From assembly GCA_934647195.1 (NCBI GenBank), contig CAKUFD010000009.1, positions 48,280 through 112,279 on the forward strand: a DNA stretch of 64,000 nt, in the 5' to 3' direction. Position 1 is the first letter of the stretch. Every line of letters begins with the position of its first letter. Both the position numbers and the translations under genes were made by a program. Shown in pieces: positions 1 through 9,204 of this stretch. This stretch comes from an uncultured Collinsella sp. GTDB taxonomy: Bacteria > Actinomycetota > Coriobacteriia > Coriobacteriales > Coriobacteriaceae. The notes beneath the pieces were generated by a model. It saw only the letters and a list, made by a program, of their open reading frames with translations. It was not told the DNA's origin and ran no database searches.

Positions 1-384
1 ATTCGCATCGCCGCTATCGTGGTCGTGGCGCTCCTCACGTTTATCGCCTTCATCTTCATCAACAACACGATTCGCCTGTCGATTACCGCTCGTCGCCGCG
101 AGATCGCCATCATGCGCCTTGTGGGCGCCTCGAACGGCTTTATCCGCGGGCCGTTTATCACCGAGGGCGTTTTGCAGGCTCTGCTGGGCTCCGTGCTCGC
201 TATCGGCGTGTTGGAGATCATCCGCAATGTGGGTATCCCCGCGCTGCAGAACAGCATCAAGTTCCTCACCTTCTCGATCCCTATTCAGATGTTTTTGGCT
301 ACCTATGGTGCGCTGCTGATCGTCGGCGTGGTCATCGGCCTGTTTGGCTCCGCCATCGCTATGAGGCGCTACCTCAAGGTATAG
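1..384 (+). CDS. ftsX: Cell division protein FtsX, C-terminal part (5' end outside window)
   Basis: The frame is open from base 1, so the start lies upstream; about 127 residues are visible. FtsX is the membrane subunit of the FtsEX ABC-type complex, which links the division ring to peptidoglycan hydrolases. The fragment shows a hydrophobic segment, then a basic loop with RRREIAIMRLVGAS, then two more hydrophobic segments and a short basic C-terminus (RRYLKV). That loop and membrane pattern are typical of the C-terminal FtsX/MacB permease domain. A strong terminator follows at 411, so this is probably the last gene of its operon. Other FtsX-like permeases cannot be excluded from the fragment alone. 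Confidence 0.85.
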   Translation: MRIAAIVVVALLTFIAFIFINNTIRLSITARRREIAIMRLVGASNGFIRGPFITEGVLQALLGSVLAIGVLEIIRNVGIPALQNSIKFLTFSIPIQMFLATYGALLIVGVVIGLFGSAIAMRRYLKV

Positions 385-410
385 CTTGAGGACCCAAAGG
401 GGTACACGAT

Positions 411-450
411 AAGGGCGGGTCGCAATTTGCGGCCCGCCCTTTGCTGTTTC
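411..450 (+). terminator. Intrinsic terminator after ftsX
   Basis: The arms AAGGGCGGG and CCCGCCCTT surround a CGCAATTTGCG inner stem and are followed by a T-rich tail. It lies 27 bp after the ftsX stop and before the rnr ribosome binding site. Confidence 0.85.
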
Positions 451-474
451 TTCCAGATTGATTGGAGGCACGCC

Positions 475-2580
475 ATGGGGCGTAAACATAACGCGAACGG
501 GCACCGTTCTCCCGTGCGCTCGCGCCGCGTAGCGGGCCTTTTGGGCACGGTTCACGTGACGGGCGGCGTCGCTACGGTAGAGACCGCCGAGGGCGTATTC
601 AGGCTTACCGAGCGCGGAATGCGCGAGGCCATGCCGGGCGATACGGTGACGGTGAGCCTGCATCGCGGGCCGGGTGGCGAGCGCCGTGCGCAGGTCGAGT
701 CGGTGGAGGAGCGCTCGCAGACCGTCTTGGTGGGAACCTATCATCAGGCCGGGCCACTGGGCGTCGTGCGTCCGCTGGACAAACGTGCCAAGCTCGATTT
801 CTTTGTGTCTCCGCGCGACCAATCGCCCGATCAACTGGGCGTGGCGGATGGCGACCTTGTTGCCGCGCGTATCGTGAGCTATCCCACGCGGATGGAATCG
901 GGCGTGGTGACGATTGAGCGGCGCATCGGCGGGGAAGACGCCCCGGATGCCGGCATTCAGACCGTCATGGCGCGCTACGACTTGGTCGATGGCTATGCGC
1001 CAGCTGCGCTCGCGGAGGCCGAGGCGCTGGAGCTCGATGTCGATTCTGCTTTGCAAGATCCGCTGCGCCGCGATATTCGCGATCGCTTCCTGCTGACGAT
1101 CGACCCGGTGGATGCTCGCGACTTTGACGACGCCATCTCTGTTGAGCGCACGCCTGCAGGCGGTTGGAAGCTTGGCGTGCATATCGCCGACGTGTCGCAT
1201 TACGTGACATGGGAGAGCTCTATCGACCTTGAGGCTCGCATGCGTTCCACCAGTGTTTACCTGGCGGATCGCGTGCTGCCCATGCTGCCTGAGCGCTTGT
1301 CGAACGATCTGTGCTCGCTGCGCCCCCATGAGGACCGCCTTGCCTTTACCGTGGATATCGAGCTTGATGCGCGCGGGCGTGTGCTGTCGAGCCGCGCCTA
1401 TCCGAGCGTGATTCAGTCGCGCGTGCGCCTTGATTACGATGCTGCCGATTGGCTGCTTCGGGGTGGGGAGGCTGCGAGCGATGATGACGAGAGCATCGAC
1501 CGGGCATGTGTGGATCGCGCCGAGCGGGCGCGCCGAGACGCTGCTGCCTGTGGGGTCGAAATCGCCGCGTTTCTCCGCGATGCCGACGAGCTTGCGCGTG
1601 CGCGCCAGGGGGTTAGGCGTCGCCGCGGTTCTATCGATTTCGAATCGAGCGAGGTCCATGTGGTCCTTGACGACGAGGGCGTGCCGGAGCGCATCGATGT
1701 GCGCAGGCGCACCGCGGCAACCTCGCTTGTGGAAGAGGCCATGCTGCTTGCCAACGAATGCGTGGCGAGAAAGCTGGTGGCGGCAGGTGTGCCCGCGGCG
1801 TTTCGCGTGCATGAGGATCCTTCGCCCGATGAGCTCACGGCTGCGGCGGAGGTGTTGATCGAAGCCCAGGCGATCGACCGCCAAGAGGCGCTGGGCATCA
1901 TGACCGGTGACTCCCATGCTATTGAGGGCGTGCTGGAGCGTTGTGGCCAAACCTCCCAGGCTCCCATGGTGAATGCACTGCTCCTGCGTGCGATGCAGCG
2001 GGCCGTGTATCGTCCACATAACCTGGGTCACTACGCCTTGGGTGCCGAGGCATACTGCCACTTCACGAGCCCCATCCGCCGCTATCCAGATCTGCTGGTC
2101 CATCGCGCCCTCAAGATGCTTCTTGCGCGAGAGCGACTGGGTGCCCGCGTAGCGCACGAGCGGGCGCCGCATCTGGTGGGCAAGGGTCCTCAAGATATGG
2201 AGCACATTTTGCCGGCGCTTTGCCGGGAGGCATCTTCGCGCGAGCGCATCGCCGATGCTGCGGCGCGTGACTCTCAAAAGGTGAAGGTCGCTCAATACTA
2301 CGCTCGGCGCGTGGGCGAGCGTATGGTGGCGACCGTTACCTGGATCGATCAGATGGGGGCTTTCGTGCGCGTGGACGAGACCGCAGCGGAAGGCTTGGTG
2401 CGCATGAGCGCGCTGGGTGGCAACGAATGGTGGGACTTCGATGAGCGTCGTCTTGCCCTTACCGGTACATCTTCGGGCGAGGTCATCGCGCTTGGCCAGC
2501 GGGCAATCGTGGAGGTTGTGGGCACCGACTGCATGCGGGGACACCTCAACTTCAAGCTCATACATACCTTGAGCATTTAG
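475..2580 (+). CDS. rnr: Ribonuclease R (RNase II/RNB family exoribonuclease)
   Basis: This 701-residue protein is a 3'-5' hydrolytic exoribonuclease that degrades structured RNA and acts with SmpB/tmRNA in clearing non-stop mRNAs. The order is an N-terminal cold-shock-like OB region (about residues 15-120), a central RNB catalytic domain (about 220-560) and a C-terminal S1 domain (about 610-695). The RNB signature TIDPVDARDFDDAIS carries the metal-binding aspartates, and HFTSPIRRYPDLLVHR is the conserved later motif. The ATG at 475 is preferred because TTGGAGG precedes it; an upstream in-frame ATG at 427 lies inside the ftsX terminator. smpB follows two genes later, a common neighbourhood. 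It is slightly shorter than proteobacterial RNase R (about 800 residues), mainly at the ends. Confidence 0.95.
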   Translation: MGRKHNANGHRSPVRSRRVAGLLGTVHVTGGVATVETAEGVFRLTERGMREAMPGDTVTVSLHRGPGGERRAQVESVEERSQTVLVGTYHQAGPLGVVRPLDKRAKLDFFVSPRDQSPDQLGVADGDLVAARIVSYPTRMESGVVTIERRIGGEDAPDAGIQTVMARYDLVDGYAPAALAEAEALELDVDSALQDPLRRDIRDRFLLTIDPVDARDFDDAISVERTPAGGWKLGVHIADVSHYVTWESSIDLEARMRSTSVYLADRVLPMLPERLSNDLCSLRPHEDRLAFTVDIELDARGRVLSSRAYPSVIQSRVRLDYDAADWLLRGGEAASDDDESIDRACVDRAERARRDAAACGVEIAAFLRDADELARARQGVRRRRGSIDFESSEVHVVLDDEGVPERIDVRRRTAATSLVEEAMLLANECVARKLVAAGVPAAFRVHEDPSPDELTAAAEVLIEAQAIDRQEALGIMTGDSHAIEGVLERCGQTSQAPMVNALLLRAMQRAVYRPHNLGHYALGAEAYCHFTSPIRRYPDLLVHRALKMLLARERLGARVAHERAPHLVGKGPQDMEHILPALCREASSRERIADAAARDSQKVKVAQYYARRVGERMVATVTWIDQMGAFVRVDETAAEGLVRMSALGGNEWWDFDERRLALTGTSSGEVIALGQRAIVEVVGTDCMRGHLNFKLIHTLSI

Positions 2581-2618
2581 GCTACACTGAGAAGCCGAAC
2601 CGAGACTCAGGAGGACAT

Positions 2619-3470
2619 GTGGAAACGCCGATTTCCGAACAAGATATCGAGTACGCCGAGACGTATCTGGCGGCGGGCGACATTTCGACGGCATCGCAGA
2701 TGCTCGAGCGCTATCTGGAGCTTGTCGAGGAGTACATTGCCGAGGAGTGCCAGGCAACGGACGAGGTGCAGTACTTTAGCTTCCAGGACTCCTTTGAGCG
2801 CCTGTGCTATGCGCGCGTCGAGCATGACCCGCGTCGTATCGTTGCGGCGCCCGCTCCGTTTGATCGTCTGTATTCCGATGTCGCGTACGTGTGCATTCAG
2901 CAGCAGGATTACGAGCGCGCACGCGATGCGCTTATCCAGGCGGTGCGATGGAACCCCATGAACTGCAAGTATCGTCTTGATCTGGCGGAGATTTTCCGTG
3001 CCCTGGGCGATATCCAGGAGTGGGCGGCGCTTTCCAATTCCGTGCTCGAGCGCGCGTCCGACGGCCGCGTTGCCGCGCGTGCCTATTCCAATCTGGGCCA
3101 GCTTTTTATCGATCAAGACAATGCCGTTGCCGCCTCCGGCTGCGCGCGCTTGGCTGTGCGCCTGGCTCCTGCCGATGCACGCACGGTGGCGCTGATGGAC
3201 CGCCTTGCCAAAGAACATCCCGAGGTTGCCAAGGATTCCGACGACCACGTGTTGGGCGAGCTCTCGATCCAAGGCATTCCTACGAGCCCGTCTGCCGATG
3301 TTGCCATCTGCCTGCTCATCTGCGCGTCTGACGCTGCTGCAGCAGGTGACCGTGCCCTGGCTGCCGAGTACACGGCGCGCGCAAACGGGCTTATTGGCAA
3401 GGAGGCTTGTTCCGCGTTGATCAAGATGATCCGCGAGGCGGATAACGAGGGTGGCGCCGATGCCCAGTAA
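2619..3470 (+). CDS. Tetratricopeptide-repeat-like protein, function unknown
   Basis: This is a 283-residue soluble, helix-rich protein. Repeated blocks such as AETYLAAGDISTASQMLERYLEL, the YERARDALIQAVRWNP stretch and LAEIFRALGDIQEWA have the spacing of TPR helices, so it probably binds other proteins. It has no signal peptide or membrane segment. It starts at a GTG preceded by AGGAGGACAT and overlaps the start of smpB by 11 bp, so the two are probably translationally coupled. Its place between rnr and smpB suggests a link with RNA or translation quality control; that is inference only. Confidence 0.75.
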   Translation: METPISEQDIEYAETYLAAGDISTASQMLERYLELVEEYIAEECQATDEVQYFSFQDSFERLCYARVEHDPRRIVAAPAPFDRLYSDVAYVCIQQQDYERARDALIQAVRWNPMNCKYRLDLAEIFRALGDIQEWAALSNSVLERASDGRVAARAYSNLGQLFIDQDNAVAASGCARLAVRLAPADARTVALMDRLAKEHPEVAKDSDDHVLGELSIQGIPTSPSADVAICLLICASDAAAAGDRALAAEYTARANGLIGKEACSALIKMIREADNEGGADAQ

Positions 3471-3933
3471 GAAGGAGCACAAGCTCATCTCAAAAAACCG
3501 CTCGGCGCATCATGAGTACTTTATCGACGAGACCATCGAGTGCGGCGTCGAGCTTGCCGGTGCCGAGGTGAAGAGCATCCGCGAGCGCGCCTGTCAGATC
3601 ACGGACACCTTTGCGATTATCCGCGGGGGAGAGTGCTGGCTTGTGGGCCTGCACATCCATCCGTACAGTAACGGTGGCGTGTGGAACCGCGACCCCGATC
3701 GTCGCAAGAAGCTCTTGCTTCATCGCAAGGAGATTGACTATTTGGATGGCAAGCTGCGCAATCGCGGCTATGCGCTTGTTCCGTTGGAGCTGTATTTTAA
3801 CGATTCGGGCCGCGTGAAGCTGCTGCTTGGTTTGGGGCGCGGAAAGAAGCTCTACGACAAGCGCGAAGATATGGCCAAGCGCGATGTGCAGCGAGAGATC
3901 GACCGAGCTCTCAAAACACGCCTGCGGGGCTGA
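3460..3933 (+). CDS. smpB: SsrA-binding protein SmpB
   Basis: This 157-residue protein binds tmRNA and is required for trans-translation rescue of stalled ribosomes. The family blocks are present in order: NRSAHHEYFIDETIECGVEL near the N-terminus, GAEVKSIRERACQITDTFA, the GLHIHPYS loop, RRKKLLLHRKEI and the basic C-terminal GRGKKLYDKRED...RDVQREIDRALK tail. The ATG at 3460 gives the normal family length; an in-frame ATG at 3451 is possible. It overlaps the upstream TPR gene. No tmRNA gene (ssrA) is visible in the 235 bp that follow. Confidence 0.97.
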   Translation: MPSKKEHKLISKNRSAHHEYFIDETIECGVELAGAEVKSIRERACQITDTFAIIRGGECWLVGLHIHPYSNGGVWNRDPDRRKKLLLHRKEIDYLDGKLRNRGYALVPLELYFNDSGRVKLLLGLGRGKKLYDKREDMAKRDVQREIDRALKTRLRG

Positions 3934-4055
3934 GGTGCCGCATCTCGGCGCTCAATCGTCGGGCGCCGCACGCTAGGCACGGTACCCTCCTCTTTCGCGG
4001 CAACCTGCGGCATCCCTGCCGCACGGGAGGCGGACGGAATAGCGACTTCAATGAT

Positions 4056-4086
4056 GGCTTCCTTCGGGAGGCCGTTTCTTTTTGCT
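4056..4086 (+). terminator. Intrinsic terminator after smpB
   Basis: A GGCTTCC-TTCG-GGAGGCC hairpin with a stable TTCG tetraloop is followed by GTTTCTTTTT. It ends the rnr-TPR-smpB unit about 120 bp after the smpB stop. The stretch 3934-4055 between them holds a second weaker inverted repeat (TGCGGC/GCCGCA) and no gene. Confidence 0.75.
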
Positions 4087-4104
4087 TAATTGGCATAAAA
4101 TGGC

Positions 4105-4132
4105 TTGTATTTAATAAATAGGAACTTATACT
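4105..4132 (+). promoter_or_regulatory. Probable sigma-70 promoter of the rubredoxin gene
   Basis: A TTGTAT box at 4105-4110 and a TATACT box at 4127-4132 are 16 bp apart in a markedly AT-rich stretch. An imperfect dyad (CTTAT...AATAAG) overlaps the -10 region and could be an operator. Confidence 0.5.
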
Positions 4133-4168
4133 ATTAATAAGTGCACAGCCTGTTCTAGGGAGGACATC

Positions 4169-4312
4169 ATGGCTGAAGAGAAGAAGACCTATAAGTTTGT
4201 CTGCACCGTTTGTGGCTACGAGGTCGAGGTCGATACGCCTGAGCTGCCGGAGGATTACGTTTGCCCGGTATGCGGCGTGGGTCCCGATCAGTTTGAGCGC
4301 GTCGACGACTAG
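4169..4312 (+). CDS. Rubredoxin
   Basis: This 47-residue protein has a single iron centre bound by four cysteines in two CxxCG loops (VCTVCGYE and VCPVCGVG). It is a small cytoplasmic one-electron carrier, commonly used by anaerobes with superoxide reductase, rubrerythrin or flavoproteins. It begins at an ATG after GGGAGG and ends just before a strong terminator, so it appears to be a single-gene transcript with its own AT-rich promoter. Length and cysteine spacing match the family. Confidence 0.95.
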   Translation: MAEEKKTYKFVCTVCGYEVEVDTPELPEDYVCPVCGVGPDQFERVDD

Positions 4313-4339
4313 CGTGCGCTAGACACATAAACGCTTCCC

Positions 4340-4384
4340 AACGCGGGGCGAGGCCATGGGGTCTCGCCCCGCGTTCGTTTTTTT
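4340..4384 (+). terminator. Intrinsic terminator after the rubredoxin gene
   Basis: Thirteen-base arms (AACGCGGGGCGAG and CTCGCCCCGCGTT) with a 10-nt loop are followed by CGTTTTTTT. Confidence 0.9.
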
Positions 4385-4402
4385 CGTACGCGTTACGCAT
4401 AT

Positions 4403-4412
4403 GTTTCGAAAC
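4403..4412. promoter_or_regulatory. Palindrome in the gltB leader, possible operator
   Basis: GTTTCGAAAC is a perfect 10-bp palindrome about 110 bp upstream of gltB, in the only intergenic space that could hold the gltBD promoter. No regulator can be assigned. Confidence 0.25.
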
Positions 4413-4519
4413 AGTGGGGAAACACGTCCGTAAACCCATCGCCGTAGTATGGAGCCCTCATGCACCACGTGAATGCTGTGTGTGCGTGAATGAGCTAGAA
4501 GCTATCGGGGAGGTAAACG

Positions 4520-7500
4520 ATGCAGGAGCAGGGAAAACCCGCTGACCAGCACCATCAGGGACTGTATCGTCCTGAGTTTGAACACGACGCGTGCGGCATT
4601 GGCGCGCTCGCTAATCTTCATGGACAAAAGAGCCATCAGATTTTGGATGATGCTCTTTCGGTACTCGTTAATTTGGAGCACCGTGGCGGCACGGGCCTGG
4701 AGAAGAACACCGGCGACGGCGCCGGCATCCTCTTCCAGGTGCCGCATCATTTTTTCCGCAAAGAGGCGCAGAAGTGCGGTCAGATCCTGCCCGCTGAGGG
4801 CGATTACGGCGTGGCCATGCTCTTCTTCCCGCAGGATGAGCGCGGCGTTGAGGATGCGCGTCGCGTCTTTGAGGAGGGCTGCGCCGAGGCTGGCGTGCCC
4901 CTGCTGTTCTGGCGTCGCGTTCCGGTGGACCCGCACGATCTGGGCGAGACGGCGCGTGCCTGCATGCCCACGATCCTGCAGGCATTCCTGGGCCGCCCCG
5001 AAGGCGTTGAGGCCGGCGACGATTTCGAGCGCCGTCTGTACGTTTGCCGACGCACGATCGAGAAGCGCGCCGACGCTGAGTTTTCCCTGAAGGACAAGAT
5101 CTTCTATGTGTGCTCCATGAGCTCACGTACCGTGGTCTACAAGGGCATGCTCGTAGCCACGCAGATGCGCCGCTTCTTTATCGACCTCAACGACGCCGCC
5201 GTCAAGACGGCGGTGGCGCTCGTCCACTCCCGCTATTCCACCAACACCACGCCCAGCTGGGAGCGCGCACACCCCAACCGCTACATCATCCACAACGGCG
5301 AGATCAACACCCTCAAGGGTAATGTCAACTGGATTCGCGCGCGCGAACCGAACCTTTACTCGCCGGTGCTCCAGCACGACCTTGAGCGCGTGCTGCCCAT
5401 CATCAACCGCGAGGGCTCGGACTCCGCCATTCTCGATAACGTCCTGGAGTTCCTGGTTATGAACGGTCGCCCCCTCACGCGCGCCGTCTCCCTGCTGTTG
5501 CCTGAGCCTTGGGACCACAACACGAATCTTTCCGAGGCGCGCCGTGCCTACGACGCCTACCAGTCCATGCTTATGGAGCCCTGGGACGGTCCTGCTGCCA
5601 TTGCCTTTACCGACGGCCGTACCCTGGGCGCCGCTCTCGACCGCAACGGCCTGCGCCCGGCTCGTTACTATGTGACGCGCGACGACCGCTTCCTGCTTTC
5701 CTCCGAGGTGGGCACGATCGAGATCGACCCGGCAAATGTTCTGACCGCCGGTTGCCTAGGCCCAGGCGAGATGCTCGAGGTCGATTTTGCGCAGGGCCGC
5801 GTGAAGTACAACGATGAGATTCGTCGTGCCCTTGCCATGCAAAAGCCCTATCGCGACTGGATCGCCGACGAGACGCTTGATGTCGATGACCTCGATGCGG
5901 CCAAGACCGAGGCTCCGTGTGAGGATGCCAATGTTCCCGAGGTCGTGCGCATGGCCCGTCTGGGCTATCACTGGGATGACGTCGACGAGGTCGTGCGCCC
6001 CATGGCGCAGGCGGGCAAGGTGCCCCTGGCCTCCATGGGTATCGACGCTCCGCTTGCGGTACTCTCCAAGAAGAACCGCTCGTTCTTCGATTACTTCTAT
6101 CAGCTGTTCGCGCAGGTTACGAACCCGCCGATCGACGCGCTGCGCGAGAGCTTCGTGACCTCCACCAAGCTGTACCTGGGCAACCACGGTAACCTGCTTG
6201 AGGATTCCCGTGCTGCTTGCCAGCTGGTGCGCCTGCCGCGTCCGCTGCTGGACAAAAAACAGTTCGAGGCTATCTGCGCCATCGACCGTGTGGGCTTCAA
6301 GACCGCCCGCTTCCGTGCTGTCTACCAGCGCGACGATGCTCCCGGAGCCCTAGCTCGCGCGCTCGACAAGCTGGCGCAAGACGTCGAGGCCGCCGTGCGC
6401 GACGGCGTGAACATCGTGGTGCTCTCCGACCGCGCCGCTGCGGGCGAGGTGCCCATCCCGTCGCTTTTGGCCACGGGCGCCGTGCACAACCATCTGATCC
6501 GTGCCGGCGTGCGCACCTTTGCGGACCTTGTGGTCGAGACGGGCGACGCCCTGTGCGCACACGACTTCGCAACTCTGGTGGGTTACTCCGCAAGCGGCAT
6601 CTACCCCTATATGGCGCACGATTGCATCCGCGACCTTGCATCCCGTGGGGACCTGGATGTCTCTGCCGAGGAGGGCATCGCCAACTACAATCGCGCCGTG
6701 ACGGCGGGTATCGTCTCTATCATGTCCAAGATGGGCATCTCCACGGTGCAGAGCTATCACTCTGCGCAGATCTTCGAGGCTGTGGGCTTTGATGATGCGT
6801 TTGTCGAGCGCTATTTTGCCGGCACCGTCTCGCGCGTGGGCGGTATGGGCGTAGATGACGTCGAGCGCGAGGAGAACAAGCGCTACGACGATGCGCTCGC
6901 TATCTTGAAGACCGCGGCTCCCGATCAGCTGCCCACCCTTGGCCTCACCAAGTGGCGTCCCGTGGTGGGCGAGGACCATCTTATCGACCCGCAGACCATC
7001 TACCTGCTGCAGCGCGCTTGCCAGCAGGGCGATTTCGACCTGTTCCAGGAGTACAGCGTGCACGTGCACCGTCCCGGTCGCGCCGTTCGCCTGCGCGATT
7101 TGCTCGACTTCGACGCATCCGGCCGCACGCCGGTGGCGATCGACGAGGTGGAAAGCGCTCGCGATATCGTGCGCCGCTTTAACACCGGCGCCATGAGCTA
7201 CGGCTCCATCAGCCAGGAGGCGCACGAGTGCATGGCCATCGCCATGAACCGCCTGCATGGTCGCTCCAACTCCGGCGAGGGCGGCGAGGACCCGCGTCGC
7301 GAGACGCCGCTGCCCAATGGCGACTCCAAGAACTCCGCCATCAAGCAGATCGCTTCTGCGCGCTTTGGCGTAACGAGCCGCTACCTGTGCTCGGCCATCG
7401 AGATTCAGATCAAGATGGCTCAGGGCGCCAAGCCCGGCGAGGGCGGCCACCTGCCTGGCAAGAAGGTGTACCCCTGGATCGCCGAGGTGCGCCAGTCCAC

Positions 7501-9202
7501 GCCTGGCATCGGTCTCATCTCGCCTCCGCCTCACCACGACATCTACTCCATCGAGGACCTGGCCGAGCTCATCTTCGACCTCAAGAACGCCAACCCCGGT
7601 GCTCGCGTGTCGGTCAAGCTTTGCTCCGAGGCGGGCGTCGGCACCATCGCCACGGGCGTTGCCAAGGGTGCTGCCAACAAGATCTTGATCTCTGGCCATA
7701 ACGGCGGCACGGGCGCCGCCCCGCGCGATTCCATCTGGCATGCTGGCCTGCCGCTCGAGCTTGGCCTTGCCGAGGCCCAGCAGACCCTGCTGCAAAACGG
7801 TCTGCGCTCCCGCGTGGTGCTCGAGGCCGACGGCAAGCTCATGGACGGCACCGACGTTGCCGTGGCGTGTCTGCTGGGTGCCGAGGAGTTTGGCTTTGCC
7901 ACCATGCCGCTCATCACCATGGGCTGCCTCATGCAGCGCGACTGCCAGCAGGACACCTGCCCCGCCGGCATCGCCACCCAAAACTGCCGCCTGCGCGGCG
8001 GCTTCCGCGGCAAGCCCGAGTACGTTGAGAACTTCATGCTGTTCGTGGCCGAGCAGATGCGCGAGGTCATGGCTCGCCTGGGCTTCCGCGCCGTCGAGGA
8101 GATGGTGGGCCACCCCGAGTGCCTGCGTCAGGTTGAGGTCGAGGGCAACTGGAAGGCGAACCTGCTGGACCTCTCTGCGCTGCTCGCTCCGGGCGAGTGC
8201 ACTTTTGGCGCTCATATCGAGGGTGCTGACGGTAAGCACTACCTGCCCCAGATGGCTGCCGATTCCGGCCTTGAGCGCGCGCTTGACTCCACGCTCTTCG
8301 TGCCGCTTACGGCCGACGCCCGCCGTCATCTGCGTCCGGTGCACTTCCGCGCCGATATCGCCAACGTCAACCGCTGCGTGGGCACCATCCTGGGCAGCGA
8401 GGTGACGCGTGCCCATCCCGAGGGCCTGCCGGAGGGCTCCATTACCATCGACTGCGATGGCTCTGCCGGTCAGAGCTTTGGCGCCTTTTTGCCCGCAGGC
8501 ATCACGCTCAACGTGCGCGGCGACGCCAACGACTACTTTGGCAAGGGCCTTTCGGGCGGTATCGTCTCGGTGCGCCCCAACGAGAACGCGACGTATAAGT
8601 TTGACGAGAACATCATCGTGGGCAACGTTGCCTTCTTTGGTGCCACCTCGGGCCGCGGCTTTATCAACGGCCTTGCCGCCCAGCGTTTTGCCGTGCGCAA
8701 CTCCGGTGCCACCGTGGTGGTAGAGGGCTGCGGCAACCACGGCTGCGAGTACATGACGGGCGGATGCGCCCTGGTGCTTGGCGAGGTTGGCCAAAACTTC
8801 GCCGCGGGCATGACCGGCGGCGTGGCCTACGTCTTTGACGAGTACGGCACGCTGGCTTCTCGCTGCAACCAGGAGAGCGTGGAGCTCAAGGCTCCGACCG
8901 ATGCCGAACTCGAGCAGATCCGCTCGCTCATCGAGGAGCACGTGCGCTACACGGCAAGCCCGCGTGGCATCAAGCTGCTGTATCGCTTTGTTGTCCTTTC
9001 GCGCCACTTTGTGAAGGTCATCCCCACCGAGTACGAGCGTGTCTTGCAGATCGTGGCCGAGGCTGAGCGCTCGGGCAAGACTCATGAGCAGGCCGAGGAG
9101 CTTGCGTTCGAGATCGTAACGCGCGGTGCTGCAGCGCCCGCGCCCGCAACCGCACCCGCTGCATGCCCCGCATGCGCTATGAACCAGAAGGAGGGACGCT
9201 AG
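4520..9202 (+). CDS. gltB: Glutamate synthase, large (alpha) subunit
   Basis: This 1560-residue protein transfers the amide nitrogen of glutamine to 2-oxoglutarate, giving two glutamates. A class II glutaminase domain comes first: the HDACGIG motif places the nucleophile at Cys25 after a 24-residue propeptide. It is followed by a central domain, the FMN-binding synthase domain (GAKPGEGGHLPGKKV and GHNGGTGAAP blocks), a 3Fe-4S cysteine cluster (MQRDCQQDTCPAGIATQ, near residues 1137-1152) and a C-terminal beta-helix (GXXG-rich repeats such as GNHGCEYMTGG). The start has GGGGAGG eight bases upstream. gltD follows after 2 bp, so the two subunits are co-translated. Length matches the family. Confidence 0.97.
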   Translation: MQEQGKPADQHHQGLYRPEFEHDACGIGALANLHGQKSHQILDDALSVLVNLEHRGGTGLEKNTGDGAGILFQVPHHFFRKEAQKCGQILPAEGDYGVAMLFFPQDERGVEDARRVFEEGCAEAGVPLLFWRRVPVDPHDLGETARACMPTILQAFLGRPEGVEAGDDFERRLYVCRRTIEKRADAEFSLKDKIFYVCSMSSRTVVYKGMLVATQMRRFFIDLNDAAVKTAVALVHSRYSTNTTPSWERAHPNRYIIHNGEINTLKGNVNWIRAREPNLYSPVLQHDLERVLPIINREGSDSAILDNVLEFLVMNGRPLTRAVSLLLPEPWDHNTNLSEARRAYDAYQSMLMEPWDGPAAIAFTDGRTLGAALDRNGLRPARYYVTRDDRFLLSSEVGTIEIDPANVLTAGCLGPGEMLEVDFAQGRVKYNDEIRRALAMQKPYRDWIADETLDVDDLDAAKTEAPCEDANVPEVVRMARLGYHWDDVDEVVRPMAQAGKVPLASMGIDAPLAVLSKKNRSFFDYFYQLFAQVTNPPIDALRESFVTSTKLYLGNHGNLLEDSRAACQLVRLPRPLLDKKQFEAICAIDRVGFKTARFRAVYQRDDAPGALARALDKLAQDVEAAVRDGVNIVVLSDRAAAGEVPIPSLLATGAVHNHLIRAGVRTFADLVVETGDALCAHDFATLVGYSASGIYPYMAHDCIRDLASRGDLDVSAEEGIANYNRAVTAGIVSIMSKMGISTVQSYHSAQIFEAVGFDDAFVERYFAGTVSRVGGMGVDDVEREENKRYDDALAILKTAAPDQLPTLGLTKWRPVVGEDHLIDPQTIYLLQRACQQGDFDLFQEYSVHVHRPGRAVRLRDLLDFDASGRTPVAIDEVESARDIVRRFNTGAMSYGSISQEAHECMAIAMNRLHGRSNSGEGGEDPRRETPLPNGDSKNSAIKQIASARFGVTSRYLCSAIEIQIKMAQGAKPGEGGHLPGKKVYPWIAEVRQSTPGIGLISPPPHHDIYSIEDLAELIFDLKNANPGARVSVKLCSEAGVGTIATGVAKGAANKILISGHNGGTGAAPRDSIWHAGLPLELGLAEAQQTLLQNGLRSRVVLEADGKLMDGTDVAVACLLGAEEFGFATMPLITMGCLMQRDCQQDTCPAGIATQNCRLRGGFRGKPEYVENFMLFVAEQMREVMARLGFRAVEEMVGHPECLRQVEVEGNWKANLLDLSALLAPGECTFGAHIEGADGKHYLPQMAADSGLERALDSTLFVPLTADARRHLRPVHFRADIANVNRCVGTILGSEVTRAHPEGLPEGSITIDCDGSAGQSFGAFLPAGITLNVRGDANDYFGKGLSGGIVSVRPNENATYKFDENIIVGNVAFFGATSGRGFINGLAAQRFAVRNSGATVVVEGCGNHGCEYMTGGCALVLGEVGQNFAAGMTGGVAYVFDEYGTLASRCNQESVELKAPTDAELEQIRSLIEEHVRYTASPRGIKLLYRFVVLSRHFVKVIPTEYERVLQIVAEAERSGKTHEQAEELAFEIVTRGAAAPAPATAPAACPACAMNQKEGR

Positions 9203-9204
9203 TC

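Noticed and set aside
427..474. Upstream in-frame ATG for rnr
   Set aside because: It lies inside the ftsX terminator hairpin; the ATG at 475 has a proper ribosome binding site and fits the protein family.
3934..4055. Possible tmRNA gene next to smpB
   Set aside because: No tRNA-like ends, tag frame or conserved 5' sequence is visible; only short inverted repeats and a terminator.
6350..9085. A 911-codon open frame on the minus strand opposite gltB
   Set aside because: It is a shadow of gltB codon bias (GC-rich third positions remove antisense stops); it has no recognisable motif and gltB is certain.
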